Shown in pieces: positions 24,461-35,277 of a stretch of 64,000 nt of DNA. Location: the NCBI GenBank assembly GCA_021234155.1, contig JAJEKV010000431.1, positions 62,001-126,000 of the forward strand, written 5' to 3'. The DNA is from Isoetes taiwanensis. Its lineage: Eukaryota; Streptophyta; Lycopodiopsida; Isoetales; Isoetaceae. A program made the position numbers and the translations under genes. The notes beneath the pieces were generated by a model. The model had not been told where the DNA came from, searched no databases, and saw nothing but the letters and a program-made list of their open reading frames with translations. The stretch's first letter is position 1. Every line of letters starts with the position of its first letter.

Positions 24461-26632
24461 TTTGGCATTACTAGGCCTATACCAACCACCACACATCCGC
24501 TGGGTAAAACTTTAGCCATACATGCACACTTTGTTGCCTTGGATATCTCCCGCCTTTAGGAAGTTTCGGAAATTTTTTGTATTTTTTATTTTTGGTCCAA
24601 GCCTATAAGCAAAACTAGTCTTGTCACTAGAATATCAAATTTCATGCATCCCTAGCTAGAAATATCCTCCGCGGCCAAGGCAACCAAAGTGGAGGATGTA
24701 TAGGCACAAGTTCTACCACGCCGGGATCATGGGTGAGATTGGTATAAGAATCAACTCCCAAATATAAATGATACACCGCCGGGTTTGAACCCCACCAAGT
24801 GCATATTTATTTTGGCATTACTAGGCCTATACCAACTCACCACACATCCGCTGGGCAAAACTTTAGCCATACATGCACACTTTGTAGTTGGATATCTCCC
24901 GCCTTTAGGAAGTCACTGGAAATTTTTGTATTTTTTATTTTTGGTCCAAGCTTTAGACTAGTCTTGTCACTAGAATATCATCTTGTACTGCATAAAGCTA
25001 GAAATATCCCATCACAAGGCCAAGGCAACCAAAGTGGAGGACACGTGATAGGCACAAGTTCTACCACGCCGGGATCATGGCCGTGATAACCGAAATTTTG
25101 TATTTTTATTTTGGTCCGCAAGAATCAACTCCCAAATATAACATACACCGCCGGTTTGAACCCCCTCCCAAAGTGCATATTTATTTTGGCATTACTAGGC
25201 CTATACCAACTCACCACACATCCGCTGGGCAAAACTTTAGCCATACATGCATTACTCCTTTGTAGGCGGTGGATATCTCCCTTTTAGAAGTCACGGAAAT
25301 TTTGTATTTTTTATTTTTGGTCCAGCTAGACTAGTCTTGTCACTAGAATATCATCTTGTATGCACTAGCTAGAAATATCCCATCACGGTCAAGGCAACTA
25401 AAGTGGAGGACACGATAGGCACAAGTTCTACCACGCCTGGGATCATGGCCGATAACCCCAAGAATCAACTCCCAAATATAACATACACCGCCGGCTTGAA
25501 CCCCACCAAGTGCATATTTATTTTGGCATTACTAGGCCTATACCAACTCACCACACATCCGCTGGGCAAAACTTTAGCCATACATGCACATTTTTGTAGG
25601 CGTGGATATCTCCTACACCCCGCACTTTAGGAAGTCACGAAATTTTTGTATTTTTTATTTTTGGTCCAGCCTAGACTAGTCTTGTCACTAGAATATCATC
25701 TTGTACGCACTAGCTAGAAATATCCCATCACGGCCAAGGCAAATTAAAGTGGAGGACACGATAGGCACAAGTTCTACCACGCTTGGGATCATGGCCGAGA
25801 TAACCCCAAGAATCAACTCCCAAATATAAACATATTACCGGGCCGGGTTTGAACCCCACCAAGTGCATATTTATTTTGGCATTACTAGGCCTATACCAAC
25901 TCACCACACATCCGCTGGGCAAAACTTTAGCCATACATGCACACTTTGTAGGCGTGGATATCTCCCGCCCTTTAGAAGTCACGAGAAAATTTTGTATTTT
26001 TATTTTTGGTCCATTTAGACTAGTCTTGTCACTAGAATATCATCTTGTACGCACTAGCTAGAAATATCCTATCTGCGGTCAAGGCAACCAAAGTGGAGGA
26101 CACGTGATAGGCACAAGTTCTACCACGCCGGGATCATGGGTCAGATAACCCCAAAGAATCAACTCCCAAATATAACATACACCGCCTGCTTGGAACCCCA
26201 CCTAAGCGCATATTTATTTTGGCATTACTAGGCCTATACCAACTCACCACACATATGGGCAAAACTTTAGCCATACATGCACACTTTGTAGGCGGATATC
26301 TCCCGCCTTTAGGAAGTCACGGAAATTTTTGTATTTTTTATTTTTGGTCCAAATTTAGACTAGTCTTGTCACTAGAATATCATCTTGTACGCATAGCTAG
26401 AAATATCCTATCTGGCCAAGGCAACCAAAGTGGAGGACACGATAGGCACAAGTTCTACCACGCCGGGATCATGGCCGATAACCCCAAGAATCAACTCCCA
26501 ATATAAACATATAATCGCCGGCTTGAAACCCCGACCAAGTGCATATTTATTTTGGCATTACTAGGCCTATACCAACTCACCACACATCCGTTGGGCAAAA
26601 CCCAGCTGGTTGCTACCAACCCAGAAGATTCG
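24461..26632 (-). repeat. Inverted arm of palindromic tRNA-like repeat array
   Basis: About seven inverted units carry the complement ACACATCCGCTGGGCAAAAC near 24497, 24841, 25205, 25556, 25910, 26253 and 26585. The arm ends with 'ccgttgggcaaaacccagc' and 'ggttgctaccaacccagaag', the exact complement of the left end at 19413-19452. The whole 7.2 kb block can therefore form a very long hairpin when transcribed. Confidence 0.8.
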
Positions 26633-27492
<860 letters not shown>

Positions 27493-27504
<12 letters not shown>

Positions 27505-29647
27505 CTTGCCAACCTGGCAGATCTTTTTTGCACAACCAAACAACTTAACCATTAGAGTGTTAATATCGCACCTTAACCTGGGGAAAATCTTCATCATTGG
27601 TACCTTACGCACCTTATGCCATACATCCTGCTTTCTGAAGCCATTTTTAATAAAGGCATTCATGAGATCAGTCAAACAATCTGCTGCCTTAAGTGGATTA
27701 GAGAAAACGTACAGATAGGGCCGAATTTGTGATATGATGATATTGCGGGCCATTAGATATGGCCTACAACCGCTTTGAGTGCACAAACCTACATACTTTA
27801 AAAGGAAGCTTATCTCTTGTCGAATCTGAATGTTTCAGAGTCGCCAAATTGTGGCATAATAATTTCTATGCTCATGTTCAAAAAAATCAACCCATCCGCC
27901 CTTTGATTTACAGGTAGATATCCCAATAAAGCATTCTCGCGTCTTTAATTGTTAAATGCTCTAAATTGTATATATGCAAATCAGTCACTTCTCCTGAAAT
28001 CAGTCCCAAAAATTTCCTGATCATTGGATTATTAATAGCAAGCAAATCATCAATGTACCTAAAGGTGTAACCAAATAGCTTTGCTTCCTGTAGTCTACCT
28101 GTTCGAATCAAATTACCTATAAATCTTAGTTCAAAGAAAGCCAAATAGAGGTTGCACCAGCTGGGGCTTGATGCAAAGCCCATAGGGATCCCTTTGGTTT
28201 GTCTCCAAATCGTATCACCCATCACCAAGTAACAATTATTTAACAGCCATATGTTAAGCTTAACAAAGAGATCCCTGCTCATCAATTTCCATTTTTTACT
28301 ATCCTCAGGTCTGTTTGGTTTCCATTCAATTTTGATACTGTTGTTATCCAAAACAAAATACCATAAATCAGCTTTGGGAAGTATCCTTCTTTGATGTTTC
28401 CATGCCAAATCAATAACCTCCATCATGACATTACAAATTCCATTATCCCCGTTCAACGGGATGTTTTCGTAACATTTTGTGATATCTGCCACAAATACAT
28501 CCTTAATTTTGGCTGGAAGATTACAAACAACATCATAAATAGAATTAACTACCCATGAAGCCTTAATTTGATCCTGTGCAAACAAATTTGCTGCCTGACA
28601 TTTTCTCTGACAAATGCTTGGCCATATATCCATGATACATTTCAGTCCACCCGCAACAATTGAGGCCACTGTTGAAAAAATACTATCGTGTGCATTCGTT
28701 ATCCATCTATATTCCAATTTATGCGCCTTAAAAATGCCAAGTAAATATGGCATATCAGTGGAGCAAACTAGTTTCTCACCAAGCAAACCTACAATGTCAT
28801 TTTCCACTTGGTTGATCAATGCAATTCTAGTCATGTCACATTTAGTAAAGTCACTGCTGTCCAATCTTTTGTAGGCTTCATTTCTAATATGAAAAGGGCA
28901 AATAAAAGCAGGATTATTAGCTGCTTTGTCCACACCAGCAATGTACAGATTATGCACAATCCATTCCATATTCCTACTAACTATTTCATCTTTGATCATA
29001 AACTTTTTCTTATTCATACAATTCTCCTCAATAAAACGCGTTTATTTGCCCCTTAATTTCCTTCTTTAATGCCTTTTTACAGGCCAGCACAGTATCATCC
29101 TCATCCGTTGAAAAAGCATGTCTATGTACCATGAAAAATTGTTCAATAGTCTCAGCCATTTCTGCTTTGTACCTCTCCAAAGTAAAAGGGTAATCAGGTA
29201 TAAAGTTCAGACCCATGCCGAACCATTGTCTAAGTGGTTTGCTGTGCACAATTTCTAACTGCAGTCTCCGATATGTCCTATGGCAGGGTCAATAAACTTC
29301 CTCAAGTTAGGATTATTACATGGGCAAGGTGGTGTACTACAATCAGCAAAAGTCAGTTTAGGTCTGTAGAATAAGTCTTTAAGTGTGTTAGAGTATCTCC
29401 AACCAAACTTAGTCATGTCACAGAGTTCGATACCCTTGTCACCAAAATGTCTACAAATGACTGTTTTAAAAGTATCCTTGAAGTCAATCTTGTCTACTAC
29501 TTTAGAAAAATATGTGACATGCACAAACTTTTCTATTTTTCTTTCTCTGATTGTAACAAGTTTCCATTTTCCATCAACACCAGTGATAAGTTCTCTCCTT
29601 CTTGTCTGTACGAAAATAAAGTTCTTATGAATATTAAAGGTATACAA
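27493..29647 (-). pseudogene. Diverged PLE reverse transcriptase (copy C)
   Basis: Reverse transcriptase related to the copy B enzyme along its whole length, from an N-terminal FVQTRRREL segment (after an acceptor-like 'cataag' that matches the acceptor in copies A and B) to the C-terminal SGCRPYLMARN...SQIRPYLY block. The palm motifs A, B and C are all legible. The reading frame is interrupted several times, so no single product is expected. No GIY-YIG endonuclease domain is seen at either end. Confidence 0.8.
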
Positions 29648-30170
29648 AAAGTATTTGGCACTGTGGCCAGAGTTATATGCTCATGCATATCTCAAACTCA
29701 GTCAAAGCACACATACCAAAATATCATATGTATTTTTCATTTTTCAAAAACTGTGTAACAGATACTATTGTCTGATGCAACAGACTAATAACAGAAACAA
29801 CTGAAACAACTGAAAATAAAGGGGCCATGAACATTTACCATGATAGTAAACCAATCCAGCACATATTCAAAACCTGATTTTATTCTGCCTATTCAGAACC
29901 TGATCTTTCAACATCCCATAGGTGGCAATCATTGCTTCATTGGTCTGTTCCTGTGAATCCAGGTTGACATAGTTAGTTGTAGCAGTCTTCTTGCAGATCT
30001 TTGGAGGCCTCAGAATAGTATCAGCTGGAATTTCAGTCACATGATTCTTCTTTTTTGTAGCATAGGTGGTACTGTTATTATCATGCAGATGCTTGGCCAG
30101 AAAGCTGATTGGTTTAATGGTTTTTTCCAATAAGTCTGCAGCCTTAGAGCCACCAAACTCCCTCTTCAAA

Positions 30171-30439
30171 TCACAGTTTAGGTTTATATAGAATGCTTTT
30201 TAGATTTCCAAGGAATTTCCATCCAAACCTTGTCTTCTCCATCAGTTCATCCCCTATGTCAGGGAATGCATTACTTATGGCTTCTTTGAAGGCCAAATTA
30301 ATTTTGATCTTGTCCATGCACTTAGAGAAAAAGAGGAAGTGCACATATTTATAGCCTTCAATGCTTTTAGTAGTCTTTAACTGCCATCTTCCTTCAGCAT
30401 TTTTGCTAAGTTCTCGTGTTTTGATCTGCACGAAATATT
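30171..30439 (-). pseudogene. RT N-terminal fragment (PLE copy A)
   Basis: Encodes the same first 85 residues or so as the copy B RT (after the acceptor 'catag'), through GNLKSILYKPK. It ends where the sequence switches to copy C. The piece has no palm motifs and cannot be active by itself. Confidence 0.8.
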
Positions 30440-30702
30440 CTATGATTAGGTGGGGGCTGAAGCTAGTTAAAGCTATAGTTGGGGTGATGAATCCCGCTCA
30501 AAGCATGAGCAACATCATTCTTTTAGGGTTCATCCCTTTAGGTAGTAGTAGATCAAAGAGACATGACTATCAGAGAGAAGTACATCACAGAGTAAACTTT
30601 TGAAAACCGAAATGCATGTAAAATATTTCATACCATGTAGTAAACAGAATCAAGTTACCTCTTTTTTTAAAACGAGATTTTACTTCCTTGTATGCCATCA
30701 GT

Positions 30703-32303
30703 TCAAAAACTCCGTTCAGCTTCATTTTTGTTGTTGTTTTTGTTAACTGATTCGTCTGCTATGTTTGCAGCTGAATTGTCACTGATTTCCATGTATGTTC
30801 TGCTACCAGGTGTACGTGAAGTGGATGCATCTGGTTTTTTGTAGACAGATAGAGGTAGAATGACGTCTGGGTCAGTCAGATCAATGATGGGTGCTTTTCT
30901 TTTGCTGGAGGATGTATCCTGGTTATTGTTGGCCAGATTATTGCTGTTATTAGCAGACTTACCAATCAGGAACTTCATGGGGCGTATGGTCTTTTCAAGC
31001 AGTTCTGACATTTTGGTATTGCCAAATTCTACGTTCAGATTGGCTTCAGGGTTGTTGGCATAGCGGATGGTCATGTTTATCAGTGTTTCCCGCACTCGGA
31101 GGTATCCAATATATGCAATGACGGCTGTGCAGTGGGGGATTTCTGAGCAGGGAGCTAAAAAGAACAAAACGTACAGTTGATGAATGCTCGGGCCATATAG
31201 TATCCAGGTGATTCATCATGAACCAAATGGCGTGGTCAAACCACTTGATTCCATCTTTGATCCTTTTTTTTTTGTCGTGTGTATTTCTGGCAGTTACATT
31301 TTATGTAAGGACAATAGCTTCTCCAGATTTTTCTTAGATAGAAATCATTGCGTTTTTCTTCAGATTTGGCCATGTGGTCTTTTTGGCCCATCATGAATCC
31401 ATCCCCTTTACCACACTGTTTGCCAAAGAAGGAGATGTTGAAAGGCAATTCAACATCCATTCTATCTACTGTTCTGATAAAGCTATCAGCATTAGCGTGA
31501 GCCTGCTTAATTTCCTCTGGAGTGATACCAGCTAGCATAATCCATGTTTCTTTGGAAATAGGAGCAATCAGGCCAAGGTTGTTGGATTTCCAGATAGCTT
31601 GCTTGTATTTCTGTCCAAGAGATTCAACTAGTCTGGGGGATAAAATAGGAAAACCGCAACAGTTGGACAGATTAAGAGATTTGAGCTTATAGTCATCAGC
31701 CAGATCAATTTCATTGGAGGCGGTTTGTGCTACAGCACCAGGATTAATGCCAAGAATTGCATTTCTTTCATCTTCTGTGAGGGTATTCATGTCAAATAAA
31801 CAGCTATTGAAGTTGATAGCAGGAGTAGGTTTAGGCAAGCTTTGGCTAGGAGCTTTAGTAAGCGCTGGATTGGAAATCTTTACTCCACTAGCTTTTTCTA
31901 GTGCTGTCACACCTTTAATGTAGGTCTGCACATTGGCTTTATCAAGAATAGTTGCATCAAAGATAGCAGTAGGAAGCTGTTCATATGCACGGTTGATAAT
32001 GGCAGCACAAGGATTGAACTCAAAGTTGTGCTCTTTGAATTTGTTTGCCAGAGCTAGCATATTATTGGTTCCTAGGAACATGATAATAGAAAATTCATCA
32101 GGAGCAAGGTTAGTCTCACAGTAAATGATGTGTTTGTGTATTTCTGGTTTTTTGATGCAGCCAAGGATAAGCTGGACAGCATTATTCGGAGCAATGATAG
32201 GTGTATCATTGTAGCCCATCTCCTTTAGTTCAGGGATCCAGTGTCCTTTGCCAACAATGCTGACTAGATCCGGATCTTTTTTTCTGTTATCAGGGCAAGA
32301 TTC
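30703..32303 (-). pseudogene. PLE ORF1 exon, copy A (interrupted)
   Basis: Corresponds to the 545-codon exon of copy B (37622-39259), beginning after the acceptor 'tactgtgtag'. It is split into two readable parts (30703-31167 and 31236-32303), so there is about one break. Content and motifs are as in copy B. Confidence 0.75.
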
Positions 32304-32443
32304 CTACACAGTAAATATCTCAAGGTTAGTGGTAGGAAAATAGCAGCAGCATGTTCACTTCAGATTATGAGGAAAAGCTTTTAACAGTGTAAGATGACAA
32401 TAGATATATAGAAAATAAATTTAAGGTGCGAAAAGTGGAAGGT

Positions 32444-32574
32444 AGTTCTCATGGCCCATTGCCAGTTAAACCAGCAAACTGAAGTCGCTGAATATATAGA
32501 TATCCTGTCCAGTTCCCAAACAGAACCAAGACTTATCAGTCCCTAAGTCCAGCTTAGGGAAGCACATGAGAACT
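32444..32574 (-). ncRNA. Conserved RNA fold, module 1 (PLE copy A intron)
   Basis: Transcript strand: AGTTCTCATG closes with CATGAGAACT. Inside are hairpin CCCTAAG/CTTAGGG, joining strand ACTGATAAGTC, a middle stem, joining strand ATATATTCAGCGACTTCAG and hairpin GCTGG-TTTAA-CTGGC. It lies immediately downstream of the small exon 2, within the intron before the ORF1 exon. The same plan occurs at 2135-2305 and 6787-6953 with compensating helix changes. It does not match hammerhead, twister or HDV cores as I know them. Confidence 0.65.
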
Positions 32575-32576
32575 TA

Positions 32577-32687
32577 GTGTAGGAAGACTTTGTGATTTAT
32601 CCAGGTTTCAACTAGTCCTGGAATAGGAATAAAGGCAGACTCTATGTCAAACCATTTTGAGCAGTTCTTATCGTCTGATTCAGATTC
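32577..32687 (-). CDS. Small second exon of PLE ORF1 (copy A)
   Basis: Starts after acceptor 'ctattatag' and is open in phase 0 for 37 codons, matching phase 0 of the first exon's donor (cag|gt at 33538/33537) and of the next exon at 32303. The peptide starts ESESDDKNCSKWFDIES, continuing the acidic Ser/Asp tail of exon 1. The donor was not fixed: the frame stays open to 32577, and aaa|gtcttc at about 32589 is one option. RNA module 1 begins directly after it. Confidence 0.55.
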
Positions 32688-33309
32688 CTATAATAGAAGT
32701 TGTATCAAAGTATTTTAGTTAAAAAGCAAATATTTATGCACCTTATTTATGGTCGTATTTATTGCTTTGTGTAATAGAATAAAGCATTCAGAGCTAGAAA
32801 GGATAGTATTTCTTTTTTCTTCATACCTGCTATGCTGTATGCAGTTATTTCGATTATCTAGAATCAGTATTCCATCCATGTATTTACGAGTATTTACTGC
32901 CTAGAGTAAACTGCTATGCATCCTTATCCTTTGCACTAGTTAGCATGTGCATTAAACAAAGAGATGGCTTTTTAAAAAATTTTGCTACAGACTTTACGCA
33001 CTGCTCAGATTTATATTCACTAGAAGAACTAGTACAAAATATTCAAAAGGACCTGTGTTCATATGTTCATAACAGTAAACTGAAAATATTATTTCCGCAG
33101 GTTATATCAAGACTAGAAGTGTCATAAACCTTGATATCATATGAAAGCATCCAAAATATGTGGAAAAACAGAAAGTCATACCTATCTTTCTTGATAGAAA
33201 TTTAAAACAAGTATGGAAATACATAAAAAACAGAGAATCTAGGTGTCCCTTGATGCAGCATTCATCAAAGGCGTCTCCTCATAACCGAAAACAAGAGAAG
33301 AATAGAGAA

Positions 33310-33400
33310 ATTATACTCCGGTTACCTGCATTCAATCAAACCCAAATTAGCTTCATAAAGGTAATCGGGACGGAATGACAGGTAAGCTAGAGAGTATAAT
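33310..33400 (-). ncRNA. Conserved nested pseudoknot, module 2 (PLE copy A intron)
   Basis: The outer helix is ATTATACTC (33310-33318) with GAGTATAAT (33392-33400). GGTTACC (33320-33326) pairs with GGTAAT (33360-33365) with one mismatch, and TTAGCTT (33347-33353) pairs with TAAGCTA (33383-33389), interleaved. It sits in the roughly 850-nt intron between exons 1 and 2. The non-coding elements at 3032-3125 and 7680-7773 share the fold and the inner strands but have a different, still paired, outer helix. Confidence 0.7.
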
Positions 33401-33537
33401 GGCTTTTCGCCCTTTGCCCTATCAAGAACTCAGATTAGTTACATTGAAATCAAACTGTAGAACTGGATCAGTTTGAAACAAAAGGAAAATGAAGAACATG
33501 CATACTTAGATGTAAAATACATATAAGCTAAAGGGAC

Positions 33538-34326
33538 CTGATTTAGTGGTAGGTCATCAGATTCAGAGTCATCATCTGCGTCGCCATTGCTTTCATAGGT
33601 ATCCTCCTTGGGAGTAGAATCATCCAGATTTACAATGCTCTCAGGTGTATTCTTTGTGGCTAAGAATTTAAGCATGCCATCTTGCTTATTCTTCATTTCT
33701 TTCTCAACCTCAGAGTCAAGGCCAGCTTTTCTTATCATATCGATTAAAGTTTTCTTGGGCAGATCCTTAGTAGATGTTCCATCTGCTCTACCATGCTCAT
33801 TCAGCAGTGCTGCCTTCTTGAGAATCTTGATGTACATTTCCCTGGTTGGATTATTGTTGGAGCTGCCTTTGGGACGAGTCATTGCTCTTCTTTTAGAGAA
33901 ACAGTAGTCACAAGTATCACAGATGCAGATTTCAGAAATGGAATGGCTTGTAGGGTAGCTGCAAATATTTAGGGAGATGTTGGCAGCATCAAAGATGATT
34001 TGATCAGGGCTACATGAGCAATTCCAGGCTAGGCGCCATGCTTTTGAATGATGTAAAGGCTTACTTTGCTCTAGAGCCTCAGCTGAACTGCTGGATTTAT
34101 CAGGATCAGAAATGTTACCAAATGTTTCTGAGTTAGATCCACAAGAACACCCCCATCTGTGGCGATTTGCACAGGGATGTTCAGCCTCTTTCCCTTTGTC
34201 AAATGTACCTGGTTCAGGATGTGAGGGAAGCGTCTGCTCAAGATGCTTAAGATCAAATGAAGCGCTAGGGTCAAGGGAGAGTTCCTCAAGAAAAAATGCA
34301 ATGTCTATAAATTCCTCTGAGTCCAT
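33538..34326 (-). CDS. PLE cysteine-rich first exon (copy A)
   Basis: ATG-initiated and open for 263 codons to a donor cag|gtccct (the frame continues another 32 codons into the intron). The product is acidic at both ends. Ten cysteines lie at residues 52, 60, 62, 103, 105, 122, 134, 136, 139 and 142, the last group as CICDTCDYCFSKRR, which suggests metal-binding knuckles followed by a basic patch. Residues 160-215 are helical and charged. No known domain was recognised, and it is not a GIY-YIG nuclease. The start is chosen as the only ATG giving the whole frame. It is intact here and disrupted in copy B. Confidence 0.65.
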
Positions 34327-34613
34327 TTTCCCGCTCTGTTGGAGCTCTTTGTGCGGGAGAAATGCAATATACTGCTTCCATCTTTACTTTCAGCTGATTA
34401 AAATTTAAAAAATCTTTGAATATCTTTGAAAATCATGTGGAAAGGGAATACCATGGTAGCCATAGCTTCAAGACCGTCGTTTTGCAGCTGGTAGGTGCCG
34501 AAATCATCAAGGTGGGTACCATGCAGGCGGTACCATGTCCGGTTTGAGGATTTTTGGCGCTCCCATATCTTCAATATAGTCGTTACCTGTCTAATCGCTT
34601 CCAGGAGAAGAAC

Positions 34614-34632
34614 CCTAAACTTGGAGTTTAGG
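34614..34632 (-). other. Perfect hairpin in PLE 5' region (copy A)
   Basis: CCTAAACT-TGG-AGTTTAGG forms an 8-bp stem. It recurs in copy B at 41579-41596 with a shorter loop. It lies 0.5 kb from the 5' terminus, upstream of the first ATG. The arms resemble the plant telomere unit CCCTAAA, which may be chance. Confidence 0.5.
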
Positions 34633-35144
34633 TTTTCGCATGCTTAAGGTTTTCAGGTATAGGTTTTGACCTAGTAAGGTCGTAATCCTAAACGAAAGCA
34701 TTTAAAATAAATATAACAAGGATTTATGCCTCTCCTCTAATGCTAAAAATTAGATGTTAGGCAAAAATAAAATATCTAGGAGTGTAATGGTGTCAGATAT
34801 TTAAATGTCTCTTAGCCATTGAATTTGGCTTTTCCTTTTGGTTAACGTTGCCGAAACTCCTGTAGTAAAATTCAGGGGTTAATGGTCGAGTGTAACATGT
34901 ATCTACAAGTAAATATAAGGAATATCTACAAGTAAATAAGGCCTTAAAGAAATATCCATTTTCGAGAATTTGTATCTCTTAAACATGAGGACATGGGCTA
35001 GTCTTCCTTCCTTGGGACCCATCTGTAATGTACTTAGAGGGATGGGTATATGCTAATTCCTTGAGCTGAAACAGTCCGGTGCTAGATAAACTCATCAAAT
35101 ACTGTTATTGGTATTTCTAAAGAAAAAACAGACAGTGGCCTTTG

Positions 35145-35172
35145 AATATATATTTATATGTATAGATATATA
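35145..35172. repeat. TA-rich junction between PLE copies A and B
   Basis: Contains ATATATATTTATATGTATAG, then 'atatataaattttt', joining the 5' end of copy A to the 3' end of copy B. The same 5'-end phrase borders copy B at 42112-42133. Confidence 0.8.
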
Positions 35173-35176
35173 AATT

Positions 35177-35270
35177 TTTAAGTCCTACCTCCAACCGGAA
35201 GACAGGGTGAGACAGATATGTGGTAATAAAAGGAGCCAGGAAGGGACCCTTTATTACCAAAGAGTCCCCC
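35177..35270 (-). other. 3'-terminal RNA pseudoknot of PLE copy B
   Basis: TGGTAATAAA (35221-35230) pairs perfectly with TTTATTACCA (35250-35259). GGGAC (35243-35247), in the loop, pairs with GTCCC (35264-35268) beyond it. A short hairpin TCC-AACC-GGA lies at the terminus. This is the clearest member of the series seen at 781, 5439, 18879 and 27422. Confidence 0.75.
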
Positions 35271-35277
35271 CTGTCAA

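Larger units (their letters stand above)
30177..35165 (-). mobile_element. Penelope-like element, copy A (lacks most of RT)
   Basis: Nearly identical to 37132-42120 in copy B at a constant offset of about 6,955 bp. Read on the minus strand it has a 5' region with a hairpin (34614-34632), the cysteine-rich first exon, an intron with RNA module 2, a small exon, an intron with RNA module 1, the ORF1 exon and only the first part of the RT, where it joins copy C. It sits head to tail with copy B across a TA tract, an arrangement typical of PLEs. The young age is shown by the near identity of coding parts. Confidence 0.8.

Noticed and set aside
24799-26506. Many 60-97 codon ORFs in the palindromic array
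   Set aside because: They are the same repeat unit read through in different copies, and the frames are not conserved between units.
32444-32574. Hammerhead ribozyme, as reported for other Penelope-like elements
   Set aside because: The ACTGATAAG segment resembles the CUGAUGA core but lacks the conserved G, and no GAAA segment is placed to complete a hammerhead. No other CUGANGA...GAAA arrangement was seen in the PLE copies.
35177-35270. HDV-like ribozyme at the PLE 3' end
   Set aside because: The interleaved helices have the order of P1 and P2, but there is no P3 hairpin or catalytic-C segment, so only a simple H-type pseudoknot is supported.
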